5,126 bases of DNA from Spirochaetales bacterium (GTDB taxonomy: Bacteria; Spirochaetota; Spirochaetia; DSM-27196; SLST01): contig SLST01000603.1 of assembly GCA_007130265.1 (NCBI GenBank), positions 1 through 5,126 of the forward strand. The letters are read 5' to 3'. Both the position numbers and the translations under genes were made by a program. Positions within the stretch are counted from its first letter, which is position 1. The number at the start of each line of letters is the position of its first letter. Shown piece after piece: positions 1-5,126 of the stretch. The notes under the pieces are model-generated. The model did not search any database, had not been told where the DNA came from, and saw only the letters and a program-made list of their open reading frames with translations.

Positions 1-759
1 CCGGACCTCCTGCCGTCGGACGTTCTCGGTGTGTCGATCTTCAACCAGAAGACGGGTGAGTTCAGCTTCCGGCAGGGGCCGGTGATCACGAACGTCCTTC
101 TCGTTGACGAGATCAACCGCGCGACCCCGCGAACCCAGTCCGCGCTGCTCGAAGCAATGGCGGAAGGGCAGGTGAGCGTAGAAGGCCGGTCGATCACCCT
201 CCCGAGCCCCTTTTTCCTCATGGCGACGCAGAGCCCCACCGAGTCTGAGGGCACCTTCCCGCTTCCCGAGGTTCAGAAGGACCGGTTCTTCCTCTCGTTC
301 AGCCTTGGGTACCCTGACCGTGACGCGGAGGCCCGAATCATGGGGTCGCAGGCTACCGAGGCACGGCCTGTGGATGAGATGCAGCAGGTCTCCGACCCGG
401 AGACGGTCACGAAGATGCAGGAAGCGATCCTTTCTGTCCGTGTCGACGAGCCGATCAAGGACTACATCATGGCGATCATCGGGAAGACCCGCGAGGACGC
501 ACGGCTGACGCTCGGCGTCTCACCGCGCGGATCCCTCGCGCTCTACCGGGGGTCGCAGGCGCTTGCGGCGCTTCGCGGGCGCGACCACGTCGTTCTCGAG
601 GACGTGCAGGAGATCGCCGGCCCAATCCTGAACAAGCGTATCCTGATCAAGTCCGAGCACGGCGCACGCGGGCTCACCGAAGCGACGGTGATCAGCGAGA
701 CGCTCGGGGCGCTCGAGCCGCCGGAGCAGACGTCCGGGATTGCGGGAGACCGCGCGTAA
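1..759 (+). CDS. MoxR-family AAA+ ATPase, 5'-truncated by window edge
   Basis: The reading frame is open from base 1 and ends at TAA 757-759, giving 252 residues. MoxR proteins are usually about 320-330 residues, so roughly 75 are missing, including Walker A. The visible part begins PDLLPSDVLGVSIFNQKTGEF, the typical MoxR stretch before Walker B. Walker B is VLLVDEIN (residues 32-39), followed by RATPRTQSALLEAM. The sensor 1 region reads ATQSP (75-79), then EGTFPLPEVQKDRF with the arginine-finger region. The sensor 2 region is GVSPRG (172-177). The GTG at 31 lies inside the conserved domain and is not the true start. MoxR ATPases act as chaperone-like partners of VWA or DUF58 proteins, often in assembling or activating complexes; no partner is visible here, so any would lie upstream. 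Oddity: the sensor 1 asparagine (normally ATQNP) is serine. It appears to end its operon, since a new promoter follows. Family assignment is very secure; the target is unknown. Confidence 0.95.
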   Translation, partial: PDLLPSDVLGVSIFNQKTGEFSFRQGPVITNVLLVDEINRATPRTQSALLEAMAEGQVSVEGRSITLPSPFFLMATQSPTESEGTFPLPEVQKDRFFLSFSLGYPDRDAEARIMGSQATEARPVDEMQQVSDPETVTKMQEAILSVRVDEPIKDYIMAIIGKTREDARLTLGVSPRGSLALYRGSQALAALRGRDHVVLEDVQEIAGPILNKRILIKSEHGARGLTEATVISETLGALEPPEQTSGIAGDRA

Positions 760-771
760 GTGTTTTCGATG

Positions 772-800
772 TTGACAGATGGCCGGGGCAGAGCTACCAT
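772..800 (+). promoter_or_regulatory. Sigma-70-type promoter of the ABC transporter operon
   Basis: A perfect -35 hexamer, TTGACA (772-777), is followed after exactly 17 bases by TACCAT (795-800), which matches four of six bases of the consensus -10. Transcription would start near 807 and leave a leader of about 50 bases before the ATG at 858. It lies in the gap between the MoxR stop and the binding protein gene, as expected for an independently regulated operon. A better -10 match, TACAAT (806-811), sits 28 bases from the -35 box, too far to pair with it. Seen in sequence; activity is inferred. Confidence 0.7.
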
Positions 801-811
801 TGTCCTACAAT
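799..811. promoter_or_regulatory. Candidate operator palindrome at the predicted transcription start
   Basis: ATTGT-CCT-ACAAT is a perfect inverted repeat with 5-base arms and a 3-base centre. It overlaps the last two bases of the -10 box and the predicted start site near 807, where a bound repressor would block transcription. The half-site ATTGT resembles the outer bases of some LacI-family operators, which would suit a sugar operon. The arms are short, no regulator gene is in the window, and a chance palindrome is possible. Confidence 0.35.
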
Positions 812-843
812 ACCACGGGCTCGCCACTCGGGCGTGTCCAGAC

Positions 844-850
844 AAAGGAG
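844..850 (+). promoter_or_regulatory. Strong ribosome binding site fixing the binding-protein start
   Basis: AAAGGAG ends seven bases before the ATG at 858. It decides between that ATG and the in-frame GTG at 834, which lacks a ribosome binding site and would add eight residues before an otherwise normal signal peptide. Confidence 0.85.
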
Positions 851-857
851 CGGTATT

Positions 858-2456
858 ATGAAAAGAGTAACGCTGTTACTACTCGGTCTCACGCTCATTG
901 TCGCGGGGTCCCTCTTCGCGACGGGGGTGCAGGAGGCGGCGGTCACCGATCGACCGATTCTCGAGTTTACGACGCTGTTCTACTTCGACAGTGGTGACCC
1001 GACGGAGAACATCGACCTCAAAGAAGAGTTCATACCGTGGTTCAACGACTACTTTGAGGTTGATCTCAGGATCAACTACTTTCCGAGGCCGGAGTATCCG
1101 GAGCGGATCAGCCTCGCGCTGGCCACCGGCGAGATCAGCGGCATCATCCGGCACTTTGGCGGCGCGTACGCGGCCGAGCTTTGGGCCGATGGCTCAAGCA
1201 TGGACTGGCTCCCGTTGATCCAGGACAACCCGAACTGGCAGAAGCTCGAACCCGGCATGCAGGAAGAGTGGATGCGAGACGGTGTGCTCGTTGGCTTCCC
1301 GACGGCGTGGATGCCGGGCAGGAACTTCTCCCGCCACATCCGCAAGGACTGGCTGGACAACCTGGGCCTCCCGGTTCCTCAGACGATTGAAGAGTTCTAC
1401 ACCGCGATGAGGATGTTCACGGAGAACGATCCGAACCAGAGCGGCGAGGACGACACTGTGGGCCTCACGACCCGCACGACCTGGCTCCTGCAGGACATGT
1501 TCCATGCCTTTGGAGTACCACTCAACCATGTCGGGGCGCACGCGATCGCGACCGATCCCCACGACGGAGATCGGTTCAATGACGGTATGCTCAAGCCGCA
1601 GATGGCAGCCGCTCTCCAGAACCTGGCGGATCTCTATGCGAACGGCTACCTCGATCCTGAGGCCTTCACGATTCCAAGCGGTGGCGCCGCGCGTGAGCGG
1701 ATCTGGCAGGGCTTCGCCGGCAGCATCTACGACTGGACCCACAACTACACGTGGTACACCACTCAGGCGCGCACCGTGGATCCAGACGCCGAGTTCGTCC
1801 CCATCCTGGGGCTTACGAGCGAGTACGCCGACCGCTACGTGAATCCGGGCGGTGGATATGGAGGCGGTGAGCCGCTCATCATGGTCAGGGGCACGAACAA
1901 TGCGAAGGAGCAGGCGAACCTCTTCCTCGACCTCTTCCTGGGGAACGAGATTGCCTACTGGTCCGGCCGATGGGGCATCTACGAGAAGTACTGGGAGTTC
2001 GGCCCCAACGACGAGATCGTCCGGCTCCCGTGGAGATGGAGCGACGGAAACCCGGTCTTCGCTCCCGGTCCGAGCATCTACCCGAACGACGTGGAGCCGC
2101 ACTACGCGCTCTGGCAGTCGGGGTACATCACGCAGGGCAATGAGCAGGCCAGCAGGGACTGGTCGGAACGAGAGAGTCGTATTGCCGACATGGTTCAGCA
2201 GGGTCTTGAGACTGAGATCTACTTCCAGTACGTGACGGGACATACGGAGCCGCGCTCCGAGCACTACGACGCGATCTCGTCGGACATTCGGCGTATCTTC
2301 CTCGAGACCGTGACCCTTGCGACCACCGGTCAGATGACGCCTCAGCAGGCGCTTGATAGCTATCGCCAGCAGATGAGAGCGATTGGCGCGCAGCGGGTCC
2401 TCGACGAAGGCAACGCTGCTATGGGCAAGACTTCCTCCACGCAGTGGAGATACTAG
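858..2456 (+). CDS. Extracellular solute-binding protein of a CUT1-type oligosaccharide ABC importer (LipO/YtcQ/AlgQ-like)
   Basis: 532 residues from the ATG with the strong ribosome binding site to TAG 2454-2456. Residues 1-21 form a Sec signal peptide: MKR, a Leu-rich core and a probable signal peptidase I site after SLFA. There is no lipobox cysteine, so the mature protein is probably periplasmic and soluble rather than a lipoprotein. Family hallmarks include RKDWLDNLGLPVPQTIEEFY (162-181), then an acidic loop DPNQSGEDDT (191-200). That loop matches the EF-hand-like Ca2+ site known in this family (usually DPNGNGKKDT; AlgQ proteins bind calcium there). The protein is rich in Trp and Tyr, especially at 293-311 and 377-404, as in many sugar-binding proteins. 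Length is normal for the large binding proteins that accompany LplB/LplC-type permeases. The two permease genes downstream confirm the role. Substrate is not determinable; a plant, algal or bacterial polysaccharide fragment is likely. Expression is probably driven by the promoter at 772-800. Confidence 0.92.
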   Translation: MKRVTLLLLGLTLIVAGSLFATGVQEAAVTDRPILEFTTLFYFDSGDPTENIDLKEEFIPWFNDYFEVDLRINYFPRPEYPERISLALATGEISGIIRHFGGAYAAELWADGSSMDWLPLIQDNPNWQKLEPGMQEEWMRDGVLVGFPTAWMPGRNFSRHIRKDWLDNLGLPVPQTIEEFYTAMRMFTENDPNQSGEDDTVGLTTRTTWLLQDMFHAFGVPLNHVGAHAIATDPHDGDRFNDGMLKPQMAAALQNLADLYANGYLDPEAFTIPSGGAARERIWQGFAGSIYDWTHNYTWYTTQARTVDPDAEFVPILGLTSEYADRYVNPGGGYGGGEPLIMVRGTNNAKEQANLFLDLFLGNEIAYWSGRWGIYEKYWEFGPNDEIVRLPWRWSDGNPVFAPGPSIYPNDVEPHYALWQSGYITQGNEQASRDWSERESRIADMVQQGLETEIYFQYVTGHTEPRSEHYDAISSDIRRIFLETVTLATTGQMTPQQALDSYRQQMRAIGAQRVLDEGNAAMGKTSSTQWRY

Positions 2457-2468
2457 TGCCCCTGACTG

Positions 2469-2491
2469 TTAGCCCCACCTGGTGCGGCTAA
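2469..2491 (+). promoter_or_regulatory. Small hairpin just after the binding-protein stop
   Basis: TTAGCC (2469-2474) pairs with GGCTAA (2486-2491). Inside, after one C-C mismatch, CAC pairs with GTG around a CTG loop. No T tract follows, so it is not a terminator alone. It begins 12 bases after the stop codon and precedes the larger hairpin; together they could protect the 3' end of the binding-protein mRNA. Pairing is seen; function is inferred. Confidence 0.4.
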
Positions 2492-2500
2492 GGCATTCTG

Positions 2501-2539
2501 AGGGGTCAGCACGGCGCAGCCGTCGCTGGCCCCTTTCTT
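2501..2539 (+). terminator. Large GC-rich hairpin with pyrimidine tract between binding protein and permease genes (leaky terminator or mRNA stabiliser)
   Basis: AGGGGTCAGC (2501-2510) pairs with GCTGGCCCCT (2525-2534), ten pairs with one T-G wobble. The stem continues as ACGGC (2511-2515) with GCCGT (2519-2523) around a GCA loop, leaving C2524 bulged. TTTCTT runs through 2534-2539, an imperfect U tract whose first T closes the stem. The form suits an intrinsic terminator of partial efficiency or a block to 3' exonucleases. Its position after the binding-protein gene matches the common arrangement where binding protein is made in excess over permeases. No convincing promoter follows before 2582, so the permeases probably depend on readthrough. 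Confidence 0.65.
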
Positions 2540-2572
2540 CCCGTTTGAAACGAGAGAATTCTATCCATTGAC

Positions 2573-2577
2573 GAGGT
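2573..2577 (+). promoter_or_regulatory. Ribosome binding site of the first permease gene
   Basis: GAGGT ends four bases before the ATG at 2582. The match is moderate and the spacing short, so initiation may be weaker than for the binding protein (AAAGGAG, seven bases). This would add to lower permease output. Confidence 0.6.
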
Positions 2578-2581
2578 AGCC

Positions 2582-3535
2582 ATGGCGCATTCAGATGCGG
2601 TAGCTCTTCCGCTCGATACCACCACGAAGACCAAGAAAAAGGGGAAGATCTTCACGAAGAGGAGTGTCCCCCTCTACCTGATGATCCTGCCAGCGATGGT
2701 CTTCACAGTCATGTTCCAGTACATCCCTCTGCCGGGACGCCTGATCGCGTTCATGGACTTCCGCACAGCCGGTTTCCAGGGGTGGGTAGGACTTGAACAC
2801 TTTCGGTTTTTGTTCAACCTGGACTACTTCTGGAACGCCTTTATCAACACGTGGCGAATCGTACTCCTTGGTTATCTCTTCTTCTTTCCTGCACCCATCC
2901 TCTTCGCGCTCCTGCTTAACGAGATCCGCGTCAAGTCGTTCAAGAAGGTCGTGCAGACTCTTACCGTACTGCCCAACTTCATCAACTGGGTGGTCGTGTC
3001 CACGATCTTCATCAGCATCCTCTCCCCGCGTTTCGGATACGTGAACGACCTCATTCGTGCGTTCGGCGGTGAACCGATTTTCTTCTTCTCAATCCCCAGG
3101 CTATTCCCGTGGCTTCTGACCTATCTGCGTATCTGGAAGGGGGTCGGATATTCGGCGATCATCTACCTTGCGGCTCTCTCGGCCGTCGATGCAGAGCTGT
3201 ACGAGTCTGCGGTAATCGACGGCGCCGGGAGGATACGCCAGACTTTCGCGGTCACCCTGCCCGCGCTTGCGCCCACGATCCTTGTGCTCTTCGTCCTGAG
3301 CTTTGCCGACGTCTTCTCCGGACTTTTCGAGCCTGTGCTCATGCTGAAGAACCCGATGATCAACTCGACTGCGGAGATCCTGGACACCTACATTTACGAT
3401 GTCGGTCTCGTCAGGCGGCGCTACGGTCTGGGAGCGGCAGCTGGTCTGTTCAAGGCGACGATCAGTATGACGCTCCTGCTGACGGTCAACTGGGTCACCA
3501 AACGGTTTTCGCCTGAAGGCCGCGGGATTTTCTAG
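2582..3535 (+). CDS. ABC transporter permease, LplB/YteP/AlgM1-like (CUT1 family)
   Basis: 317 residues, the usual length. It is one of two inner-membrane subunits forming the sugar channel. A lysine-rich cytoplasmic N-terminus (16-27) precedes six likely membrane segments at about 30-50, 92-113, 125-147, 174-198, 229-249 and 288-306. The segment FQYIPLPGRLIAFMDF (45-60) is the characteristic LplB-type stretch after the first helix, then WVGLEHFRFLF. The cytoplasmic EAA loop that docks the ATPase is at 207-228: YESAVIDGAGRIRQ, with the key Glu208, Asp213 and Gly214, ending in TLPA. The protein ends RFSPEGRGIF, also typical. It lies 125 bases after the binding protein and 12 before the second permease, with which it should form a heterodimer. 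I see no truncation or missing key residue. Confidence 0.93.
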   Translation: MAHSDAVALPLDTTTKTKKKGKIFTKRSVPLYLMILPAMVFTVMFQYIPLPGRLIAFMDFRTAGFQGWVGLEHFRFLFNLDYFWNAFINTWRIVLLGYLFFFPAPILFALLLNEIRVKSFKKVVQTLTVLPNFINWVVVSTIFISILSPRFGYVNDLIRAFGGEPIFFFSIPRLFPWLLTYLRIWKGVGYSAIIYLAALSAVDAELYESAVIDGAGRIRQTFAVTLPALAPTILVLFVLSFADVFSGLFEPVLMLKNPMINSTAEILDTYIYDVGLVRRRYGLGAAAGLFKATISMTLLLTVNWVTKRFSPEGRGIF

Positions 3536-3540
3536 GGAGG
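3535..3540 (+). promoter_or_regulatory. Ribosome binding site of the second permease, overlapping the upstream stop codon
   Basis: GGGAGG starts on the last base of the first permease's TAG (3533-3535) and ends seven bases before the ATG at 3548. The overlap suggests translational coupling, which would keep the two permease subunits near equal amounts. Confidence 0.75.
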
Positions 3541-3547
3541 CGCGGAT

Positions 3548-4453
3548 ATGTCGGTCAAGATTGATACTACCGGACACCGGGTTTTCCGCGTCTTCAACGG
3601 GCTGCTTCTCTTCATCGTTGCGTTGACGATGCTCGTGCCCATGCTCTCGGTGCTCAAGGACTCACTCGATTTTCAGCCGCGATCCCAGTTGAGGCTCGCG
3701 CTCATTCCGCAGGAGTTCACGCTCTTCTACTATCGCCGGGTGCTCAACGACGTGTCGGTCTACCGTCCGTTCCTCAACTCGGTGCTAATCACCGCGGTAG
3801 GCACGGCGCTGTCCCTCTTCGTCAATTCGACTGCGGCATACACCATGTCGCGCCGTGACATCCGCGGGAACGTCTTCTTCGTCTACTTCCTCGTGATAAT
3901 CCCGATGGTGCTCGGCGGAGGAGGGATCATCGCGAACTTCGTCTGGTTTCGCGCACTGGGCATTCTGAACACGTACTTCGTGATGATTCTGCCCATGGTT
4001 GCCATGGGCTTCTACATGATCATCATCAGGACCTTTTACTGGTCGATCCCCTTCAGCCTGACGGAGTCTGCTCAGCTCGATGGCGCGAGCGAGTTCACGA
4101 TCTACCAGAAGATTATCGCGCCCCTCTCCAAGGCGGTCTACGCGGCGATCGCGCTCTTCGCCGGAGTACAGTACTGGAACAACTGGCTCTATGCGTTCAT
4201 GTTCGTGCACAACCCGAGGCTCTACCCGTTCCCGGTCAAGCTCCGTGCGATGCTCTTCTTCACCCAGGACGCTGAACGCCTCCTGCAGGAATGGGCGCTG
4301 CAGCAGGGCATTGACATTTCTGAGGTGATGATCACGTTCGAGGGTACCGCATCAGCGGTCATCGTTGTGTCGATACTCCCAATTCTGGTGGTCTACCCCT
4401 ACCTCCAGCGCTACTTCGCGCAGGGCGTGCGGATAGGAGCGATCAAGGGCTGA
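3548..4453 (+). CDS. ABC transporter permease, LplC/YtcP/AlgM2-like (CUT1 family)
   Basis: 301 residues, normal for the family. It is the second inner-membrane subunit of the importer. Likely membrane segments lie at about 13-36, 78-99, 108-131, 143-165, 196-218 and 268-287. The EAA loop is at 172-193: TESAQLDGASEFTIYQKIIAP, with Glu173, Asp178 and Gly179 in the expected places. Other family features are SLDF after the first helix, FTLFYYRRVL (57-66), the glycine run in MVLGGGGIIANF (120-131), GVQYWNNWLYAFMF (206-219), and the C-terminus YFAQGVRIGAIKG, nearly the standard LplC/YtcP ending. The TGA at 4451-4453 is followed by a 68-base gap with no obvious terminator, so readthrough into the next gene is possible. 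No ATPase gene follows. Confidence 0.93.
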   Translation: MSVKIDTTGHRVFRVFNGLLLFIVALTMLVPMLSVLKDSLDFQPRSQLRLALIPQEFTLFYYRRVLNDVSVYRPFLNSVLITAVGTALSLFVNSTAAYTMSRRDIRGNVFFVYFLVIIPMVLGGGGIIANFVWFRALGILNTYFVMILPMVAMGFYMIIIRTFYWSIPFSLTESAQLDGASEFTIYQKIIAPLSKAVYAAIALFAGVQYWNNWLYAFMFVHNPRLYPFPVKLRAMLFFTQDAERLLQEWALQQGIDISEVMITFEGTASAVIVVSILPILVVYPYLQRYFAQGVRIGAIKG

Positions 4454-4475
4454 TGCGGCCTGGCTGACGGACCGT

Positions 4476-4502
4476 CGCGGCGGCATTGCGGCCACGCGGC
4501 GG
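4476..4502 (+). repeat. Eight-base direct repeat in the gap before the enzyme gene
   Basis: CGCGGCGG occurs at 4476-4483 and again at 4495-4502, 19 bases apart, flanking and overlapping the candidate -35 box at 4486. It could be a tandem regulator site, but in such GC-rich DNA a simple repeat of this kind may arise by chance. Confidence 0.3.
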
Positions 4503-4514
4503 ATCCTCTACTAT
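4486..4514 (+). promoter_or_regulatory. Candidate promoter placing the transcription start at the enzyme's ATG
   Basis: TTGCGG (4486-4491, three of six -35 bases) and TACTAT (4509-4514, four of six -10 bases) are separated by 17 bases. The -10 box ends seven bases before the ATG at 4522, so a normal start site would fall on or beside that A. With no Shine-Dalgarno sequence present, this geometry fits a leaderless transcript. The -35 match is weak, so confidence is limited. Confidence 0.4.
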
Positions 4515-4521
4515 CGCGTGA

Positions 4522-5126
4522 ATGAAGAGCCACTATCCCCTGCTCGTTGAGAGCGCGGACGCAAGCGTAGCGTCGCTGTTGCAGCGACAGTGCATGGACC
4601 CGGAGCATCCGGACTACGGCGGGTTTCCGGAGGCACGCAAAGGGTTTGCCGAGCCGGCGCATGGAATCAGCGCGGCGGCGAACCTCGGTGTGCTCTACTG
4701 GAACGACTTGTCTTCGTACCATGGAGACGCCACACTTCTCGAGCGCGCCGTTCTGGCGTGTGATCACACCCTGAGGCACATGCATTCCGACGGGACGACG
4801 GACCTCATCGAGACGAACTTCCACGACGCAACCAGCGTCGGCTTTGCCATATGGAACGTGAGTCCCGCGTACCGGGTTCTGAAGCGTTACGGGCGGGGGA
4901 GCGATCTGGAGACCCGGCTCGAGGAGAAGCTGCTCGGGTTCATGCGCCGGGGCGCGGACGGCATGAAGGAGGGCGGGTTTCACACGCCGAATCACCGGTG
5001 GGTCATGGCCGGCGCGATGGCGATGCTCTCTAACGACCTCGATCGGTCGGATCTGCTCGCGAGCGTTGACGAGTACCTGAACGAGGGAATCGACTGCAAC
5101 AGCGACGGCGAGTACACCGAACGGTC
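4522..5126 (+). CDS. Probable (alpha/alpha)-toroid carbohydrate-active enzyme (lyase or hydrolase), 3'-truncated by window edge
   Basis: The frame is open from ATG 4522 to the window edge: 201 codons of a longer gene. There is no signal peptide or membrane segment (it starts MKSHYPLLVESADASV), so it should be cytoplasmic. Repeated helix-rich segments with small and aromatic residues suggest an alpha/alpha-barrel like those of heparinase-type lyases and GH88/GH105-type hydrolases. Conserved-looking stretches are GGFPEARKGFAEPAHG (33-48), DLIETNFHDATSVGFAIWNV (94-113), GGFHTPNHRWVMAGAMAML (151-169) and NEGIDCNSDGEYTER (187-201). I recall the TNFH..., HTPNHRW and D.DGEYTER pattern from poorly characterised bacterial proteins found near LplABC-type transporters, but I cannot name a tested activity. 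Asn99, His101, His154, His158 and Tyr198 are candidate active-site residues by inference only. Its place directly after an oligosaccharide importer suggests breakdown of the imported sugar. Start choice: no Shine-Dalgarno is visible, but the protein reads well from this ATG; the GTG at 4518 is in another frame. Confidence 0.7.
   Translation, partial: MKSHYPLLVESADASVASLLQRQCMDPEHPDYGGFPEARKGFAEPAHGISAAANLGVLYWNDLSSYHGDATLLERAVLACDHTLRHMHSDGTTDLIETNFHDATSVGFAIWNVSPAYRVLKRYGRGSDLETRLEEKLLGFMRRGADGMKEGGFHTPNHRWVMAGAMAMLSNDLDRSDLLASVDEYLNEGIDCNSDGEYTER

Noticed and set aside
742..766. GCGG-GAGA-CCGC hairpin at the end of the MoxR gene, then TTTT at 763-766, as a terminator
   Set aside because: The stem is only four pairs plus a wobble, lies inside the coding sequence, and the T run starts about nine bases after it, so it is too weak to call.
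834..857. GTG at 834 as an upstream start for the binding protein
   Set aside because: It has no ribosome binding site and would put eight polar residues before the signal peptide, while the ATG at 858 has AAAGGAG at ideal spacing.
1194..2264. 356-codon open frame on the minus strand inside the binding-protein gene
   Set aside because: It lies wholly antisense to a well-supported gene. Its product is rich in Arg, Val and His without recognisable motifs, as expected for a shadow frame in GC-rich DNA.
2555..2562. AGAATTCT palindrome before the first permease
   Set aside because: An eight-base palindrome with no promoter or paired site near it; most likely chance.
2545..2573. TTGAAA at 2545-2550 as the -35 box of a promoter for the permeases
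   Set aside because: At a 16-18 base spacing there is no acceptable -10 hexamer; the A/T-rich bases near 2557-2564 are too close.
3101..3577. 158-codon open frame on the minus strand over the first permease
   Set aside because: Antisense to the conserved EAA loop and last helices of the permease, with a charged low-complexity product; a composition artefact.
4411..4995. 194-codon open frame on the minus strand over the end of the second permease and the enzyme gene
   Set aside because: The + strand frames over the same bases encode a complete permease C-terminus and motif-rich enzyme sequence; the minus-strand product looks random.

Overview
The window is about 5.1 kb of GC-rich bacterial DNA, coding almost throughout on the + strand. 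It carries the end of a MoxR-type AAA+ ATPase gene, a complete three-gene carbohydrate ABC importer (binding protein plus two permeases), and the start of a gene for a probable cytoplasmic carbohydrate-active enzyme. I saw no RNA genes, insertion sequences, CRISPR arrays or origins. The likely host is a GC-rich spirochaete (Spirochaetota). This rests mainly on the binding protein's leader, which has no cysteine and ends LFATG followed by VQEA, a style I associate with spirochaetal binding proteins. It is an inference, not a proof.

Layout. Positions 1-759 hold the C-terminal part of a MoxR-family ATPase whose N-terminus lies off the left edge. The 98-base gap that follows has a good sigma-70-type promoter, a short palindrome at the expected transcription start, and a strong ribosome binding site. 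The binding protein gene (858-2456) comes next. A 125-base gap then contains a small hairpin and a large GC-rich hairpin with a pyrimidine tract, resembling a leaky terminator or mRNA-stabilising element. The permease genes (2582-3535 and 3548-4453) are tightly coupled. A 68-base gap leads to the enzyme gene (4522 to the right edge). That gene has no visible ribosome binding site, but a candidate -10 box lies seven bases before its ATG.

How the genes fit together. The binding protein and the LplB/YteP-like and LplC/YtcP-like permeases form a CUT1-type importer of the group that takes up polysaccharide fragments in Bacillus, Paenibacillus and Sphingomonas. No ATPase gene is present in the window, as is usual for this group, so a shared MsmX/UgpC-type ATPase encoded elsewhere probably powers it. 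The downstream protein lacks a signal peptide and would act on the imported oligosaccharide in the cytoplasm. The substrate cannot be read from the sequence; uronate-containing fragments are a plausible guess. The MoxR gene appears to be the end of a separate, unrelated cluster.

The locus is a fairly ordinary sugar-uptake operon. The points most worth following are the poorly characterised downstream enzyme, its possible leaderless start, and the hairpin between the binding protein and the permeases.
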